From: Polyangia bacterium
GTDB lineage: Bacteria > Myxococcota_A > Polyangia > Polyangiales > Polyangiaceae
Direction of reading: 5' to 3'
DNA: 9,830 nucleotides
NCBI GenBank assembly: GCA_030430975.1
Contig: JAUIKB010000129.1
Location: forward strand, 1-9,830
The notes under the pieces: generated by a model
Databases searched by the model: none
The model's input: the letters and a program-made list of their open reading frames with translations, nothing else
What the model was told of the DNA's origin: nothing
Shown: positions 1 through 6,939 of the stretch, piece after piece
Layout of the letters: the number at the start of each line of letters is the position of its first letter
Position numbering within the stretch: the first letter of the stretch is position 1
Program-made: the position numbers and the translations under genes

Positions 1-1684
1 GTCCGATGCAGTAGCCATCGATTCCCGAGCCGTCGGCACGGACTCGAAGCCGCAATGAGTGCTTGAACCCGGGATGTCCAAGCGCAGTAAATGCCTGAGT
101 ATTTTCGAAGCCGAACCGGGTGAGCAGCGCCAGGTAGGCGCCGAAAACGAGCGCCGCCACGAAGACGGAGAGAAACAGGATCGATGCGGCTTCGGCCGCC
201 TGCGACACATGAATGCCAAACGTCGCCAGTCCATACGCGATCGACCACGTCGCGGCCTTGGGCACGAACACCGTAGTCGCGGCCGCCCCCGCCGCCAGCA
301 CCGACACCGCCAACCGCGACCGTTTCCGCACGCCGCCAATCAGCGCGTAGACAATCGCGATCGCAACACCGACGAGACTACCCGCGACGGTTGCCGCGGT
401 CGTGCTCTGCGCGAGCAGACCCACGCCGGCGGCAGGCGCGAACAACAGCAGAAATACCGCGTGTGGAATCCACCCAGAGCGACCGACGGCCACACGACCG
501 GGCACTCCCGCCAGCAGTGCTGAAGTCTGCTTCAGCCCCGGCCACTCCTTGGCAGGCGTCAGATGCTTGCCGCGGCGGAGCGGCGCGGGGTGCAAGAACG
601 CACCACCGCCACCAGCGATCACCTGCATGGAGTCACCTAGCGGCAACCGCTGATAGTGGTGCAGATCGCCTGTCACTATGAGCATGCGGTCTTCGTGAGG
701 TCGAAGCTGCAACGAGCGTACAGCAGCAACGCCGGTCGGGCTCGGTTCGCAAAAGCCAAACACGGGATCCGGCAAGGCGACCAAGAGCTTGTCGTCGGCG
801 TGCTCTTTGCGCCAATTCAAGAAGAACTGGCGCTGACGATAGTCGACCGTCTTGAGCTGCCGATCGACCGCGAACCAGCTAAGCGAAGGCGCCAGGGGAA
901 GTGCGAAATAGCTGGCTGCCTGAACGCTGCGGTAGCCTCTGACCGACAGTTCGCGCCGCTTGGTCACACTGCCGCCGAGTACGAAGTGCTCAGCCCAGTC
1001 GAACACGTGCTTGAGACCTCGGCCGGTGACGGACCGGCGCGCGCCGTCAGCACGCAGCGGCTCTTGCTCCGGATCGTAGGACGCCTTGCGCCGAAACATG
1101 CGCGCGAAGCCATCGAGTCCATCGTACCAGTCGTGATTGCCGGGAATGCCCATCAGCACTCGCTGGCGGTCGTCGTCGCCGAGCTGCTCCAGCACCCGGT
1201 TAAAGGGGTCGGTCACCCGGGCGTGAATCTCGTTGGCGGTCGCGACCGGATAGGCGGTATCCCCGCCGAAAAAAAGCACGTCGCCCCGCGGCAGCTCCAG
1301 CTCGTCTCCGTCCGGCGTACGCACCCGCCAGGCCTGGAACAGGAACTCGGCTACCGCGGTCGATATCGCTGGGTCATCGCCCGTGTCTGCAATGTAGTCG
1401 ATCCACAGGTCACGTCCGAGGCCTTCGGCCACCGTATCCGCGGACGTGTCGCCTCCGAGTCGCTCGATGACTCGCCGCGCGAGCTCGACGGGCGCATCGG
1501 CGCGCATCCAGTCACGAGAGTCAACGTCCTCGGTTGCGATCGCACTAGCCACAAAGTGACGCAAGTGTCCCCAGAAAGACTTGAATCCGAACCACGCAAT
1601 CCCAGACGGAAACGTCCGCCCCCGATGGAAGCGCAACTTGATTCGATCCGGAGGTGCTGGTTCGAGCACCGGGCGTTCGGTCAA
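1..1684 (-). CDS. Metallophosphoesterase with C-terminal membrane domain (3' end beyond the window)
   Basis: The frame is open from a TAG at 1696-1694 to base 1, giving 561 visible residues; the C-terminus is off the left edge. Calcineurin-like metal-binding motifs are visible: DTGDD around residues 100-104, FGGDTAY around D142, GNHDWYDGL at 182-190 and GDLHHY at 339-344, followed by a GGGGAFLHP segment. About four hydrophobic helices follow between residues 408 and 522, so the catalytic part, which has no signal peptide, is probably cytoplasmic and membrane-tethered. The family hydrolyses phosphoester bonds using two metal ions; the substrate is unknown here. The start chosen is TTG at 1684 because TAGGTAGG lies about 8 bases upstream; GTG at 1669 is the alternative. 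It begins 13 bases after the stop of the Cys-rich gene, so it is probably the distal gene of the operon. Fold is sure; substrate and any link to the kinase are open. Confidence 0.92.
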   Translation of the reverse strand, partial: MTERPVLEPAPPDRIKLRFHRGRTFPSGIAWFGFKSFWGHLRHFVASAIATEDVDSRDWMRADAPVELARRVIERLGGDTSADTVAEGLGRDLWIDYIADTGDDPAISTAVAEFLFQAWRVRTPDGDELELPRGDVLFFGGDTAYPVATANEIHARVTDPFNRVLEQLGDDDRQRVLMGIPGNHDWYDGLDGFARMFRRKASYDPEQEPLRADGARRSVTGRGLKHVFDWAEHFVLGGSVTKRRELSVRGYRSVQAASYFALPLAPSLSWFAVDRQLKTVDYRQRQFFLNWRKEHADDKLLVALPDPVFGFCEPSPTGVAAVRSLQLRPHEDRMLIVTGDLHHYQRLPLGDSMQVIAGGGGAFLHPAPLRRGKHLTPAKEWPGLKQTSALLAGVPGRVAVGRSGWIPHAVFLLLFAPAAGVGLLAQSTTAATVAGSLVGVAIAIVYALIGGVRKRSRLAVSVLAAGAAATTVFVPKAATWSIAYGLATFGIHVSQAAEAASILFLSVFVAALVFGAYLALLTRFGFENTQAFTALGHPGFKHSLRLRVRADGSGIDGYCIG

Positions 1685-1697
1685 CGCTCGAGCCTAC

Positions 1698-2807
1698 CTA
1701 CTGACAGTTTCCGTTGCCCACAGCGCTCGCACAGTTGTCGGTTGCCGTCGGGTCCTCGAGTTGCCGACTCAGGTACTTCATTCGGCACTGCACCGTGTCG
1801 CCATCCTCGAATGACTGGTGCGTGTCGAGCGGACCACCCGCGATGGTTAGGCAACTGTTCTCGCAAGACTGGCTCGCGGTCAGCGAGGCGAACTCCGCTG
1901 GGCACGCCTTTTCCAACGCGAGGCAGTACGCGTCGCAGTTGTCCGACCCGCAGTGCCCGTCACCGCCAGCCCCCGCGTGCGTGCAGTGCGCAGACGGCGC
2001 CGCGATTGCGCTGTAGGAATGATATTTGCGACAGGCAACTGTATCCTCGGTCGTCTCGCCGACCTCGCCAAGCGCTAGCTCCGCGCACACCGCTTCGCAC
2101 TGCTTCTGCGACTCGTACATCGTCAACTCACCGGTGCAGGCCGCGATGTTCAGTTTGCAGTACTCTTTGCAGTCGGGCTTCGTTCCCACCGGATCGCCGC
2201 ACGGACTGTCGTTCACCGGAGCCGGCGATGCGTGCGGGCAGTGCGTCTGGGCGTCGAGGGTCGCCGAGCTCACGTGAACGAGTCGGCAGTTCAGCGAATC
2301 GCCATCGTGATGAGCCTCGACATCGAACCCGGGAAGCGTTCGCAAACCGCCGCACGTTTCCACACAGCGCTCTTGTGTGAGCCCGTCGAACACGGCCGGG
2401 CATACTCCCTCTAAGAGAGTGCAATAGCCTTCGCAGTTGCCGCCGCACAGGGTCCCTCCGGGTCCCGCTGCCGGACAGTGTACGTCTACCTCACCGTTCG
2501 CTTTTGCCTGGGCCGCGTTGAACCGGCGGCACTCGACGGTGTTCCCGGAACGGTCGCCCGACTCGCCCGCCGGTAGCTTCGCGCACACCCCAAGACAGGT
2601 CTCGCGACTGGCATATACCGCAAACTCGCCTGTGCAGTTTGCCATCACTTCGTCGCAGTACGCGTCACACAACGCGCTGCCTGCGGACCCGACCACGTCT
2701 AGCTCGCGGTCTTCGATTCCCGCGATCGCCTGGCAGGCCAGGCCGCCTAGGGCGAACACGAGAGCGCCGGTTGCGAGGCGCCAATGGGGTGCAACCCGCG
2801 CCGCCAT
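1698..2807 (-). CDS. Cys-rich quadruple-repeat protein, probable lipoprotein
   Basis: This 369-residue protein belongs to no named family I recognise. The N-terminus has a basic start (MAARVAPHWR), a hydrophobic stretch (residues 11-24) and a Cys at 25 (GGLAC), which suggests a lipoprotein signal, although Gly at -3 is not a standard lipobox. The rest is four units with the pattern C-x3-C-x6-C-x11/12-C-x3-C-x17/21-CR-x15/17-C, starting near C47, C125, C213 and C291. The spacer before the invariant CR is 17, 21, 17, 21, so the units alternate A-B-A-B. Units 2-4 are each preceded by a CG(G/S/D) motif. Such Cys spacing implies a disulphide-bonded, exported protein. The start at 2807 overlaps the upstream TGA (TGATG) and has GGGGGA 7 bases before it. 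An in-frame ATG at 2879 would overlap the upstream gene by 73 bases and add an Arg-rich leader before the signal sequence. Function is unknown; ligand binding or adhesion at the outer surface is a guess. Confidence 0.87.
   Translation of the reverse strand: MAARVAPHWRLATGALVFALGGLACQAIAGIEDRELDVVGSAGSALCDAYCDEVMANCTGEFAVYASRETCLGVCAKLPAGESGDRSGNTVECRRFNAAQAKANGEVDVHCPAAGPGGTLCGGNCEGYCTLLEGVCPAVFDGLTQERCVETCGGLRTLPGFDVEAHHDGDSLNCRLVHVSSATLDAQTHCPHASPAPVNDSPCGDPVGTKPDCKEYCKLNIAACTGELTMYESQKQCEAVCAELALGEVGETTEDTVACRKYHSYSAIAAPSAHCTHAGAGGDGHCGSDNCDAYCLALEKACPAEFASLTASQSCENSCLTIAGGPLDTHQSFEDGDTVQCRMKYLSRQLEDPTATDNCASAVGNGNCQ
1731..2669 (-). repeat. A-B-A-B internal duplication of Cys-rich units
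   Basis: The first A+B pair covers residues 47-190 of the Cys-rich protein (about 2669-2238) and the second covers 203-359 (about 2201-1731). Unit 1 matches unit 3 (both have CTGE after the third Cys and a 17-residue spacer before CR). Unit 2 matches unit 4 (both have CPA and a 21-residue spacer). The simplest history is one unit duplicating and diverging to A and B, followed by duplication of the pair. Confidence 0.8.
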
Positions 2808-2809
2808 CA
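2805..2809 (-). promoter_or_regulatory. TGATG stop/start overlap (translational coupling)
   Basis: The TGA stop of the TPR/PEGA-like gene (2809-2807) shares its A with the ATG of the Cys-rich gene (2807-2805), and a G-rich stretch precedes the ATG. This arrangement usually couples translation of the two genes and helps fix the downstream start. Confidence 0.75.
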
Positions 2810-3868
2810 AAAGGTCCCCCGAGCGGTCAAGCCACCGCCATTCGAACCGAGGCCACCTCCGAACCTTAGACCGCGCCACCCGGTGCGCGGCGCATCCGAG
2901 GGTGCACTAAAAAACAGAATTGCGCCGGTGATTAGCGCTACACCGCCGACACCGAAGGCTACATTCGAAACCGTGGCAGCGCTGTTTGCATCGTCGGTCA
3001 AGTCGATGCCCTTCTGGTCGTCGCACTTGTTCCCCCGAGGACAGAACTCCTCGGCATCCTTATTGGTAGAGATCGCGTTCAGTCCGAACACGCTGCCGAT
3101 CGCGACGCCGACGATGCCCACACCGCCGATGATCAAGCCCAGTGTGCGCTGACCAGAACCATCGCCGGCGTCCTCTTGCGGCGGCGCGGTCGACGTCGGC
3201 GGGGCTACCGGAGCCGGGTCCGGCGGCGGTGCGGTCTCAACAGGAGCGGGCTCGACCGGCGCAGAAGCGGTGCCCGCATCAGGCTCCTTTTCCAACATGG
3301 GAATATCAACCTTCACTCGACCGTTCTTCTTCGGTACCTTGGCGCTCCCGGTCCACGGCTTGTAGCCGTCCGCGCTGGCCACTAGCTCGTAGTCACCGGG
3401 GTCGACCGGTACGGCGACACCGAACAGCGGCGCCTTGACCTGCGTCTTCGCCCTCATCAACCGGAACCCGGGAAGCGCCGCGACCGCAGACGGAACCGTG
3501 ATCGTCAGGCGACTGAGGGTGCTACTGAGAGCGCTCGCTCGCGCGGCCGCGGTCTTGGCGCGTCGCTTCTCGCCGCGCTTGCCGGCTTTGGCGGCGGCGT
3601 CAGCGAATAGCGACCAGGCACTGGCCGTCTTGCCCTGACGCTCGAAGCATTCTGCCAAGTACAGCTGAGTGCCCAAGGCCGGGTCCAAACTGAGGCTTTT
3701 CTCCAGCTTCGGACACGCTGCAGCGTAATCACCCTTGTTGAGAAGATCGCGCCCCGAATGAAACAGGGCCTCCGCCGCTCGCATCGTGTCGGAGGTGGGT
3801 GATTGCGCCAGTGAGTGAGCGCTGAACAGCACCGCTCCCGCGATGACCTTCACGACTACCGGTTTCAT
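2807..3868 (-). CDS. TPR/PEGA-like envelope protein with two C-terminal membrane helices
   Basis: The protein has 353 residues. A signal-like N-terminus (residues 1-21, likely cut after SLA) is followed by a TPR-like helical region (about 28-115; LFHSGRDLLNKGDYAAACPKL is the first repeat). A beta-rich PEGA-like segment follows (about 120-190; VDPGDYELVASADGYKPW is typical). Next come a Pro/Ala linker (195-235), a hydrophobic helix (243-264), a polar loop with a Cys pair (C276, C282), a second hydrophobic helix (about 299-321) and a Gly-rich end. This architecture is common in Sorangium-type genomes, often near Ser/Thr kinases. The role is unknown; TPR and PEGA regions suggest protein contacts at the envelope. 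The start at 3868 is chosen because it gives a clean signal peptide. The upstream in-frame start at 3931 would add an Arg-rich leader and overlap the kinase stop. It lies 49 bases after the kinase gene and is coupled to the next gene. Confidence 0.88.
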   Translation of the reverse strand: MKPVVVKVIAGAVLFSAHSLAQSPTSDTMRAAEALFHSGRDLLNKGDYAAACPKLEKSLSLDPALGTQLYLAECFERQGKTASAWSLFADAAAKAGKRGEKRRAKTAAARASALSSTLSRLTITVPSAVAALPGFRLMRAKTQVKAPLFGVAVPVDPGDYELVASADGYKPWTGSAKVPKKNGRVKVDIPMLEKEPDAGTASAPVEPAPVETAPPPDPAPVAPPTSTAPPQEDAGDGSGQRTLGLIIGGVGIVGVAIGSVFGLNAISTNKDAEEFCPRGNKCDDQKGIDLTDDANSAATVSNVAFGVGGVALITGAILFFSAPSDAPRTGWRGLRFGGGLGSNGGGLTARGTF

Positions 3869-3917
3869 TCGGCGCACTCTAGCAGGGATCGACGATCTCG
3901 GCCTCGCGCGTTCGGAG

Positions 3918-5312
3918 CTATTGCCGCCCACCGAAATCCGTCGGCGCGTTCTTCTTGGCCTTCTTAACCGGACGTGAACGCTGCGGGCGGGGGCTTGGCC
4001 GGATTTCCGAGGTCGCCTTTCCGATCGGAGCAGCTACGTCCAGCTGAGGCTTGACGGGTTCGGTCTCCACGGCTGACGGCGACGGCTCCACGGCTGAGGG
4101 CGACGGCTCAGGTGGTTCTGCCGCAGACTCAGTCGGCGCCACCACCGGAGGAGTGGCCGCCTGAGCCGGCAGCGTCGCGGGTTCGGGCGTCGCATCATCG
4201 TCCCGCGACCAGAGTGCCACCGCGGCAGCGATGGCACCGATCGCGAACAGCCCGCCAACCGCCCCGAGATACAGTCGGTTGCTCTGAGCGGCGAGCGGTG
4301 GCTCGCCGGTTCGGCCCCACGCACCCAGGGTCGCGTCTCCCGGTTGCGATATCGCGCCGCTGTAAGAGGCCTCCGACACCGTCGCATCCAACGCGCCCGC
4401 GCCGGTCACGTCGAAAGACACATCCACCGACTGTTCAAACTGCGGCTGCTCCGACGCAAACGGCTTGAGCGCCTCCGCGAATTGCTCGACGGTGTGAAAC
4501 CGATCCTCTGGCTTCTTGGCAAGGCACCGACGGATCGCGGTTTCAATCTCCGGCGGAACGCCGGCGCGGAAGTCATCCAAAGGCGGCACGTCATCTTGGA
4601 TAACGGCTCGGCACAGTTGCGGCAGGCTCTGGCCGAGAAACGGTGCGCGGCCCGCCAACATCTCGAACAGGATGGCGCCCAGGGCGTAGATGTCCGTACG
4701 CTCGTCTACATGCCGAGCTGAGTCCATTTGCTCGGGACTCATGTAGAGCGGCGACCCGATGAGCGCCGACGTCTTGGTCAGCCCCATCTCACCGGTCGTG
4801 TTGCTGAGCGACTTGGAGATTCCGAAATCGAGTACTTTGACGATCCGGTCGCCGTCGGGCCGCGTGTCCAGGAATAGGTTTGCCGGCTTCAGGTCCCGGT
4901 GAACGATCCCCGCCCGATGCGCTGCCGCGACGCCCCCACAAGCTTGCAACATCCAAACGAGCGCTTCGTCGATCTCAAGGCTGCGCCGCTTGGCTAGCTC
5001 CCCGGCGAGGTCATTGCCCCGCAGATACTCGAGAACCATATAAGGCGTACCGTCGTCGAGCTCCCCAACATCGTATACGCGCCCGATGTGACGGTTCTTG
5101 ATCTTCGCAGCGGCGCGCGCCTCGCGACGAAACCTCTCGACGGACTCTTCTCGGCCAGCGAGTTCCGAGTGCAGGAACTTCAGCGCAACTGGCTCGTTGA
5201 GGCCTTCGTGCTTCGCCTCAACAACGCACCCCATCCCCCCTTCACCGAGCAGGCGCTCTACGAGGTACTTGCCGGCGACCACTTCGCCGGGCTGAACGGG
5301 GGAGCCAGCCAT
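3918..5312 (-). CDS. Transmembrane Ser/Thr protein kinase (PknB-like, Hanks type)
   Basis: It phosphorylates Ser/Thr on proteins, with the catalytic domain in the cytoplasm. Numbering here is for the longer 474-residue form starting at 5342; subtract 10 for the start used. All key residues are present: Gly loop GEGGMG (33-38), Lys55 in VALK, helix-C Glu74, HRDLKPAN (148-155; D150, N155), DFG (172-174) and SPEQ (202-205). The activation segment carries Thr/Ser residues (T189, T191, S192) suited to autophosphorylation. A hydrophobic helix (357-378) is followed by a Pro/Ala/Glu-rich tail of about 95 residues ending in a Lys-rich stretch; the tail has no recognisable sensor domain such as PASTA. 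ATG 5312 is preferred because it gives the short N-terminus usual in this family and has GGGAG just upstream; ATG 5342 has only a weak AGG and cannot be excluded. It follows the VWA gene and precedes the TPR/PEGA-like gene. Confidence 0.96.
   Translation of the reverse strand: MAGSPVQPGEVVAGKYLVERLLGEGGMGCVVEAKHEGLNEPVALKFLHSELAGREESVERFRREARAAAKIKNRHIGRVYDVGELDDGTPYMVLEYLRGNDLAGELAKRRSLEIDEALVWMLQACGGVAAAHRAGIVHRDLKPANLFLDTRPDGDRIVKVLDFGISKSLSNTTGEMGLTKTSALIGSPLYMSPEQMDSARHVDERTDIYALGAILFEMLAGRAPFLGQSLPQLCRAVIQDDVPPLDDFRAGVPPEIETAIRRCLAKKPEDRFHTVEQFAEALKPFASEQPQFEQSVDVSFDVTGAGALDATVSEASYSGAISQPGDATLGAWGRTGEPPLAAQSNRLYLGAVGGLFAIGAIAAAVALWSRDDDATPEPATLPAQAATPPVVAPTESAAEPPEPSPSAVEPSPSAVETEPVKPQLDVAAPIGKATSEIRPSPRPQRSRPVKKAKKNAPTDFGGRQ
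4066..4107 (-). repeat. 21-bp tandem duplication in the kinase tail
   Basis: Two adjacent 21-base units (4066-4086 and 4087-4107) differ at one base. They encode a doubled PSPSAVE heptapeptide in the Pro-rich tail after the membrane helix. The near identity points to a recent in-frame duplication in a linker under little constraint. Confidence 0.85.
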
Positions 5313-5347
5313 TGCTCCCAATGTAACACGGCGCGGAGACATCAGCC

Positions 5348-5363
5348 TGTGACGGGCTTCACA
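5348..5363. promoter_or_regulatory. Candidate Crp/Fnr-family binding site
   Basis: TGTGA (5348-5352), six bases, then TCACA (5359-5363) is a perfect two-fold match to the core consensus known for CRP. The palindrome extends one base each side (CTGTGA/TCACAG). It lies in the gap between the VWA stop (5381) and the kinase start. Its centre is at 5355.5. If the kinase starts at 5312, a class II position (-41.5) would put transcription start near 5314, with a weak TTACAT at 5326-5321 as the -10. The sequence match is direct; binding and a promoter are inference. Confidence 0.4.
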
Positions 5364-5380
5364 GCTCGCCGGGGCTGTGA
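5359..5380 (-). other. Hairpin after the VWA stop codon, competing with the Crp-like palindrome
   Basis: In the transcript, TCACAGC (5380-5374) can pair with GCTGTGA (5365-5359) around an 8-base loop directly after the VWA stop. GCTGTGA can instead pair with the next TCACAG (5352-5347). The two stems exclude each other. No U-run follows, so it is not a standard intrinsic terminator; it may modulate readthrough, mRNA processing or kinase translation. Confidence 0.4.
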
Positions 5381-6871
5381 CTATTTGCTGAGCGGGTGGG
5401 CCGTTTCAAAGCTCTCTTTGGACGCCTTCGAGTCCTCGGCCGGCGACGCAGAGCACCGCATGGCGCACATCAGGTCTCCTGTGGCGCAGCCACACTTCAT
5501 GCCGCGCGCCAGGCTGGCTTTCTTCCGGGTAGCGGCAATCGCGACGCGTTGGCGCTTAATGCTCGCGGACGCCGGCCTTTTTCCCGGGCCTGCGGATTTG
5601 GCGGCCAATCTATCGAGGCGCGCCAGCTGTTTCCGCAACTTGCTGTCCAGCTTCGCGAAGTCAGCGGCTCGACCCGTGCGCAGCAGCAGCCCGCTGTCTC
5701 GAAGCAGGCGAGCGGTTTCACTGCTCTGAACTCGCGCAGCGACCGCGGGTATCAAGTCGCCCGCGCCGCCCGCTTTCGCGGCTCCAACGATGAGCACAGC
5801 CTCACCGACCGAGCGGTTTCCCCCGGCCGAGTGCTCGACGCGCACGCTAGCCAGCGGCCCGGCGGCGGCGAGCTTCGCCCGCACCTTGAGTAATAGCGTC
5901 TTCTTGTCGCCCTCCGCGAGCGTTCCTAGTCGGGCCCTTACGACCCGGCCGGATCGCTCGACAGGCCGGTCGAAGGCCCGCACCAGCTCAACACCGTTGG
6001 CGAGTTCAACCGTGACGCGGACATCCTTGCCGACCGTTCCCAGCAACGCCCCCACCTCCTTATCGAAGATCCCCGGAAGATCCGCTGCGCTCCGGGCGAA
6101 GTGATGCTGACCGTTCGACCGCGCCGACAATGCTGAAAGCAGCCGCTCGTCGTAGGAAAGGTCGACCCCGATCGAACTGATCGAAACGTCGCGCTTCGCC
6201 GCGGCCACGCCCAGTTTTTGAAACGCGGCGACCGACATATCGCCCGCGGTCGGCTCACCATCGCTCAATAAGACAACATGACGCAGGAGCGAGCCGGAGG
6301 TCTGCGCCAGCCGCTCGGTCGCGGCTTTGACGGCGCAGGACATGCACGTGTTGCCACGCGCCGTGATCGCACTCAAGCGCGCACCTACCTCGTCCTTGAT
6401 GCGCGACGACGCCCGAACGGGACCGATCACCGTGCGAACCTGAGTATCGTAGGCAAGAACCGTCACCAAGTCTTGACTCCGCAGCCGTCGAACCATGCCC
6501 TCAGCTGCCCGCTTCGCGTTGTCCAGCCGCACGCCTTTCATCGAACCGGACGCGTCGACGACTACGACGGTGTGAATCGGGTCCTGCGTCGCCGGCGCGG
6601 CGGCTGCCGCCGGCTGAACGTCCACCAAAAGATACGTCTCGAAGCTGCTTTCAAGGGGCACGGCCGGGTGGCCTGACCATGCCTGAACGTGTAGACCGGA
6701 CTCCGACCCAAACTCGACCAGGCCCGCAGCTTGCGGGACAACCGCTTCGACCGGCGAATCATCAGCGGGCGAAGCAGGCGCGCTCGGGGCCGCCGGCATG
6801 AGCGCGGCGACGCTCATGCTCGTTCCCGTCATACCCAGCACCGAACAGGCCAAGAGCGTGTGAATCTTCAT
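5381..6871 (-). CDS. Exported VWA-domain protein with C-terminal Cys cluster
   Basis: The protein has 496 residues. The N-terminus looks like a signal sequence (MKIHTLLACSVLG... then an Ala/Pro-rich stretch to about residue 40). A von Willebrand factor A domain spans about 100-270 with a complete metal-dependent adhesion site: DASGS at 106-110, Thr175 in RGNT and Asp204 in LSDGEPT. Such domains bind protein partners through a divalent metal. A beta-rich region follows (about 280-365), then a basic helical segment (375-455) and a C-terminal cluster C460, C462, C469, C473 (CGC..., C-x3-C). The start at 6871 gives the signal sequence directly; an in-frame start at 6901 would put ten extra residues, including Asp and Arg, ahead of it. 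The LLAC at 6-9 is too near the start to be a good lipobox. It is the first gene of the tight five-gene run and lies 68 bases after the ligase. Partner and function are unknown. Confidence 0.92.
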   Translation of the reverse strand: MKIHTLLACSVLGMTGTSMSVAALMPAAPSAPASPADDSPVEAVVPQAAGLVEFGSESGLHVQAWSGHPAVPLESSFETYLLVDVQPAAAAAPATQDPIHTVVVVDASGSMKGVRLDNAKRAAEGMVRRLRSQDLVTVLAYDTQVRTVIGPVRASSRIKDEVGARLSAITARGNTCMSCAVKAATERLAQTSGSLLRHVVLLSDGEPTAGDMSVAAFQKLGVAAAKRDVSISSIGVDLSYDERLLSALSARSNGQHHFARSAADLPGIFDKEVGALLGTVGKDVRVTVELANGVELVRAFDRPVERSGRVVRARLGTLAEGDKKTLLLKVRAKLAAAGPLASVRVEHSAGGNRSVGEAVLIVGAAKAGGAGDLIPAVAARVQSSETARLLRDSGLLLRTGRAADFAKLDSKLRKQLARLDRLAAKSAGPGKRPASASIKRQRVAIAATRKKASLARGMKCGCATGDLMCAMRCSASPAEDSKASKESFETAHPLSK

Positions 6872-6939
6872 ATCTATGTCTGACCCTCGGAGCGCCCACA
6901 CCTTGGCGACGACCCGATCAGCGGAGCGCCGGAAACGAT

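Noticed and set aside
59..681. Plus-strand open frames near the left edge
   Set aside because: They are antisense to the membrane-domain part of the phosphoesterase, and the products are Arg-rich with no recognisable domain.
1269..1275. Run of seven A (T on the coding strand) inside the phosphoesterase gene, considered as a slippage or phase-variation tract
   Set aside because: The tract is short and the frame is intact and well conserved in motif across it, so there is no sign of frameshifting.
656..2380. A long plus-strand open frame (574 codons)
   Set aside because: It lies opposite the phosphoesterase and Cys-rich genes, which have motifs and regular Cys spacing. Its own product is Arg/Ser/Pro-rich with no motif, typical of an antisense frame in G+C-rich DNA.
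3887..3897. GATCG-A-CGATC palindrome between kinase and TPR/PEGA-like genes
   Set aside because: Only five bases per arm with a one-base centre; it cannot form an RNA hairpin and is common by chance in this base composition.
6888..6930. Nine-base direct repeat CGGAGCGCC at 6888-6896 and 6922-6930 upstream of the VWA gene
   Set aside because: It is short, G+C-rich and one copy abuts the ligase end; chance is a sufficient explanation without conservation data.
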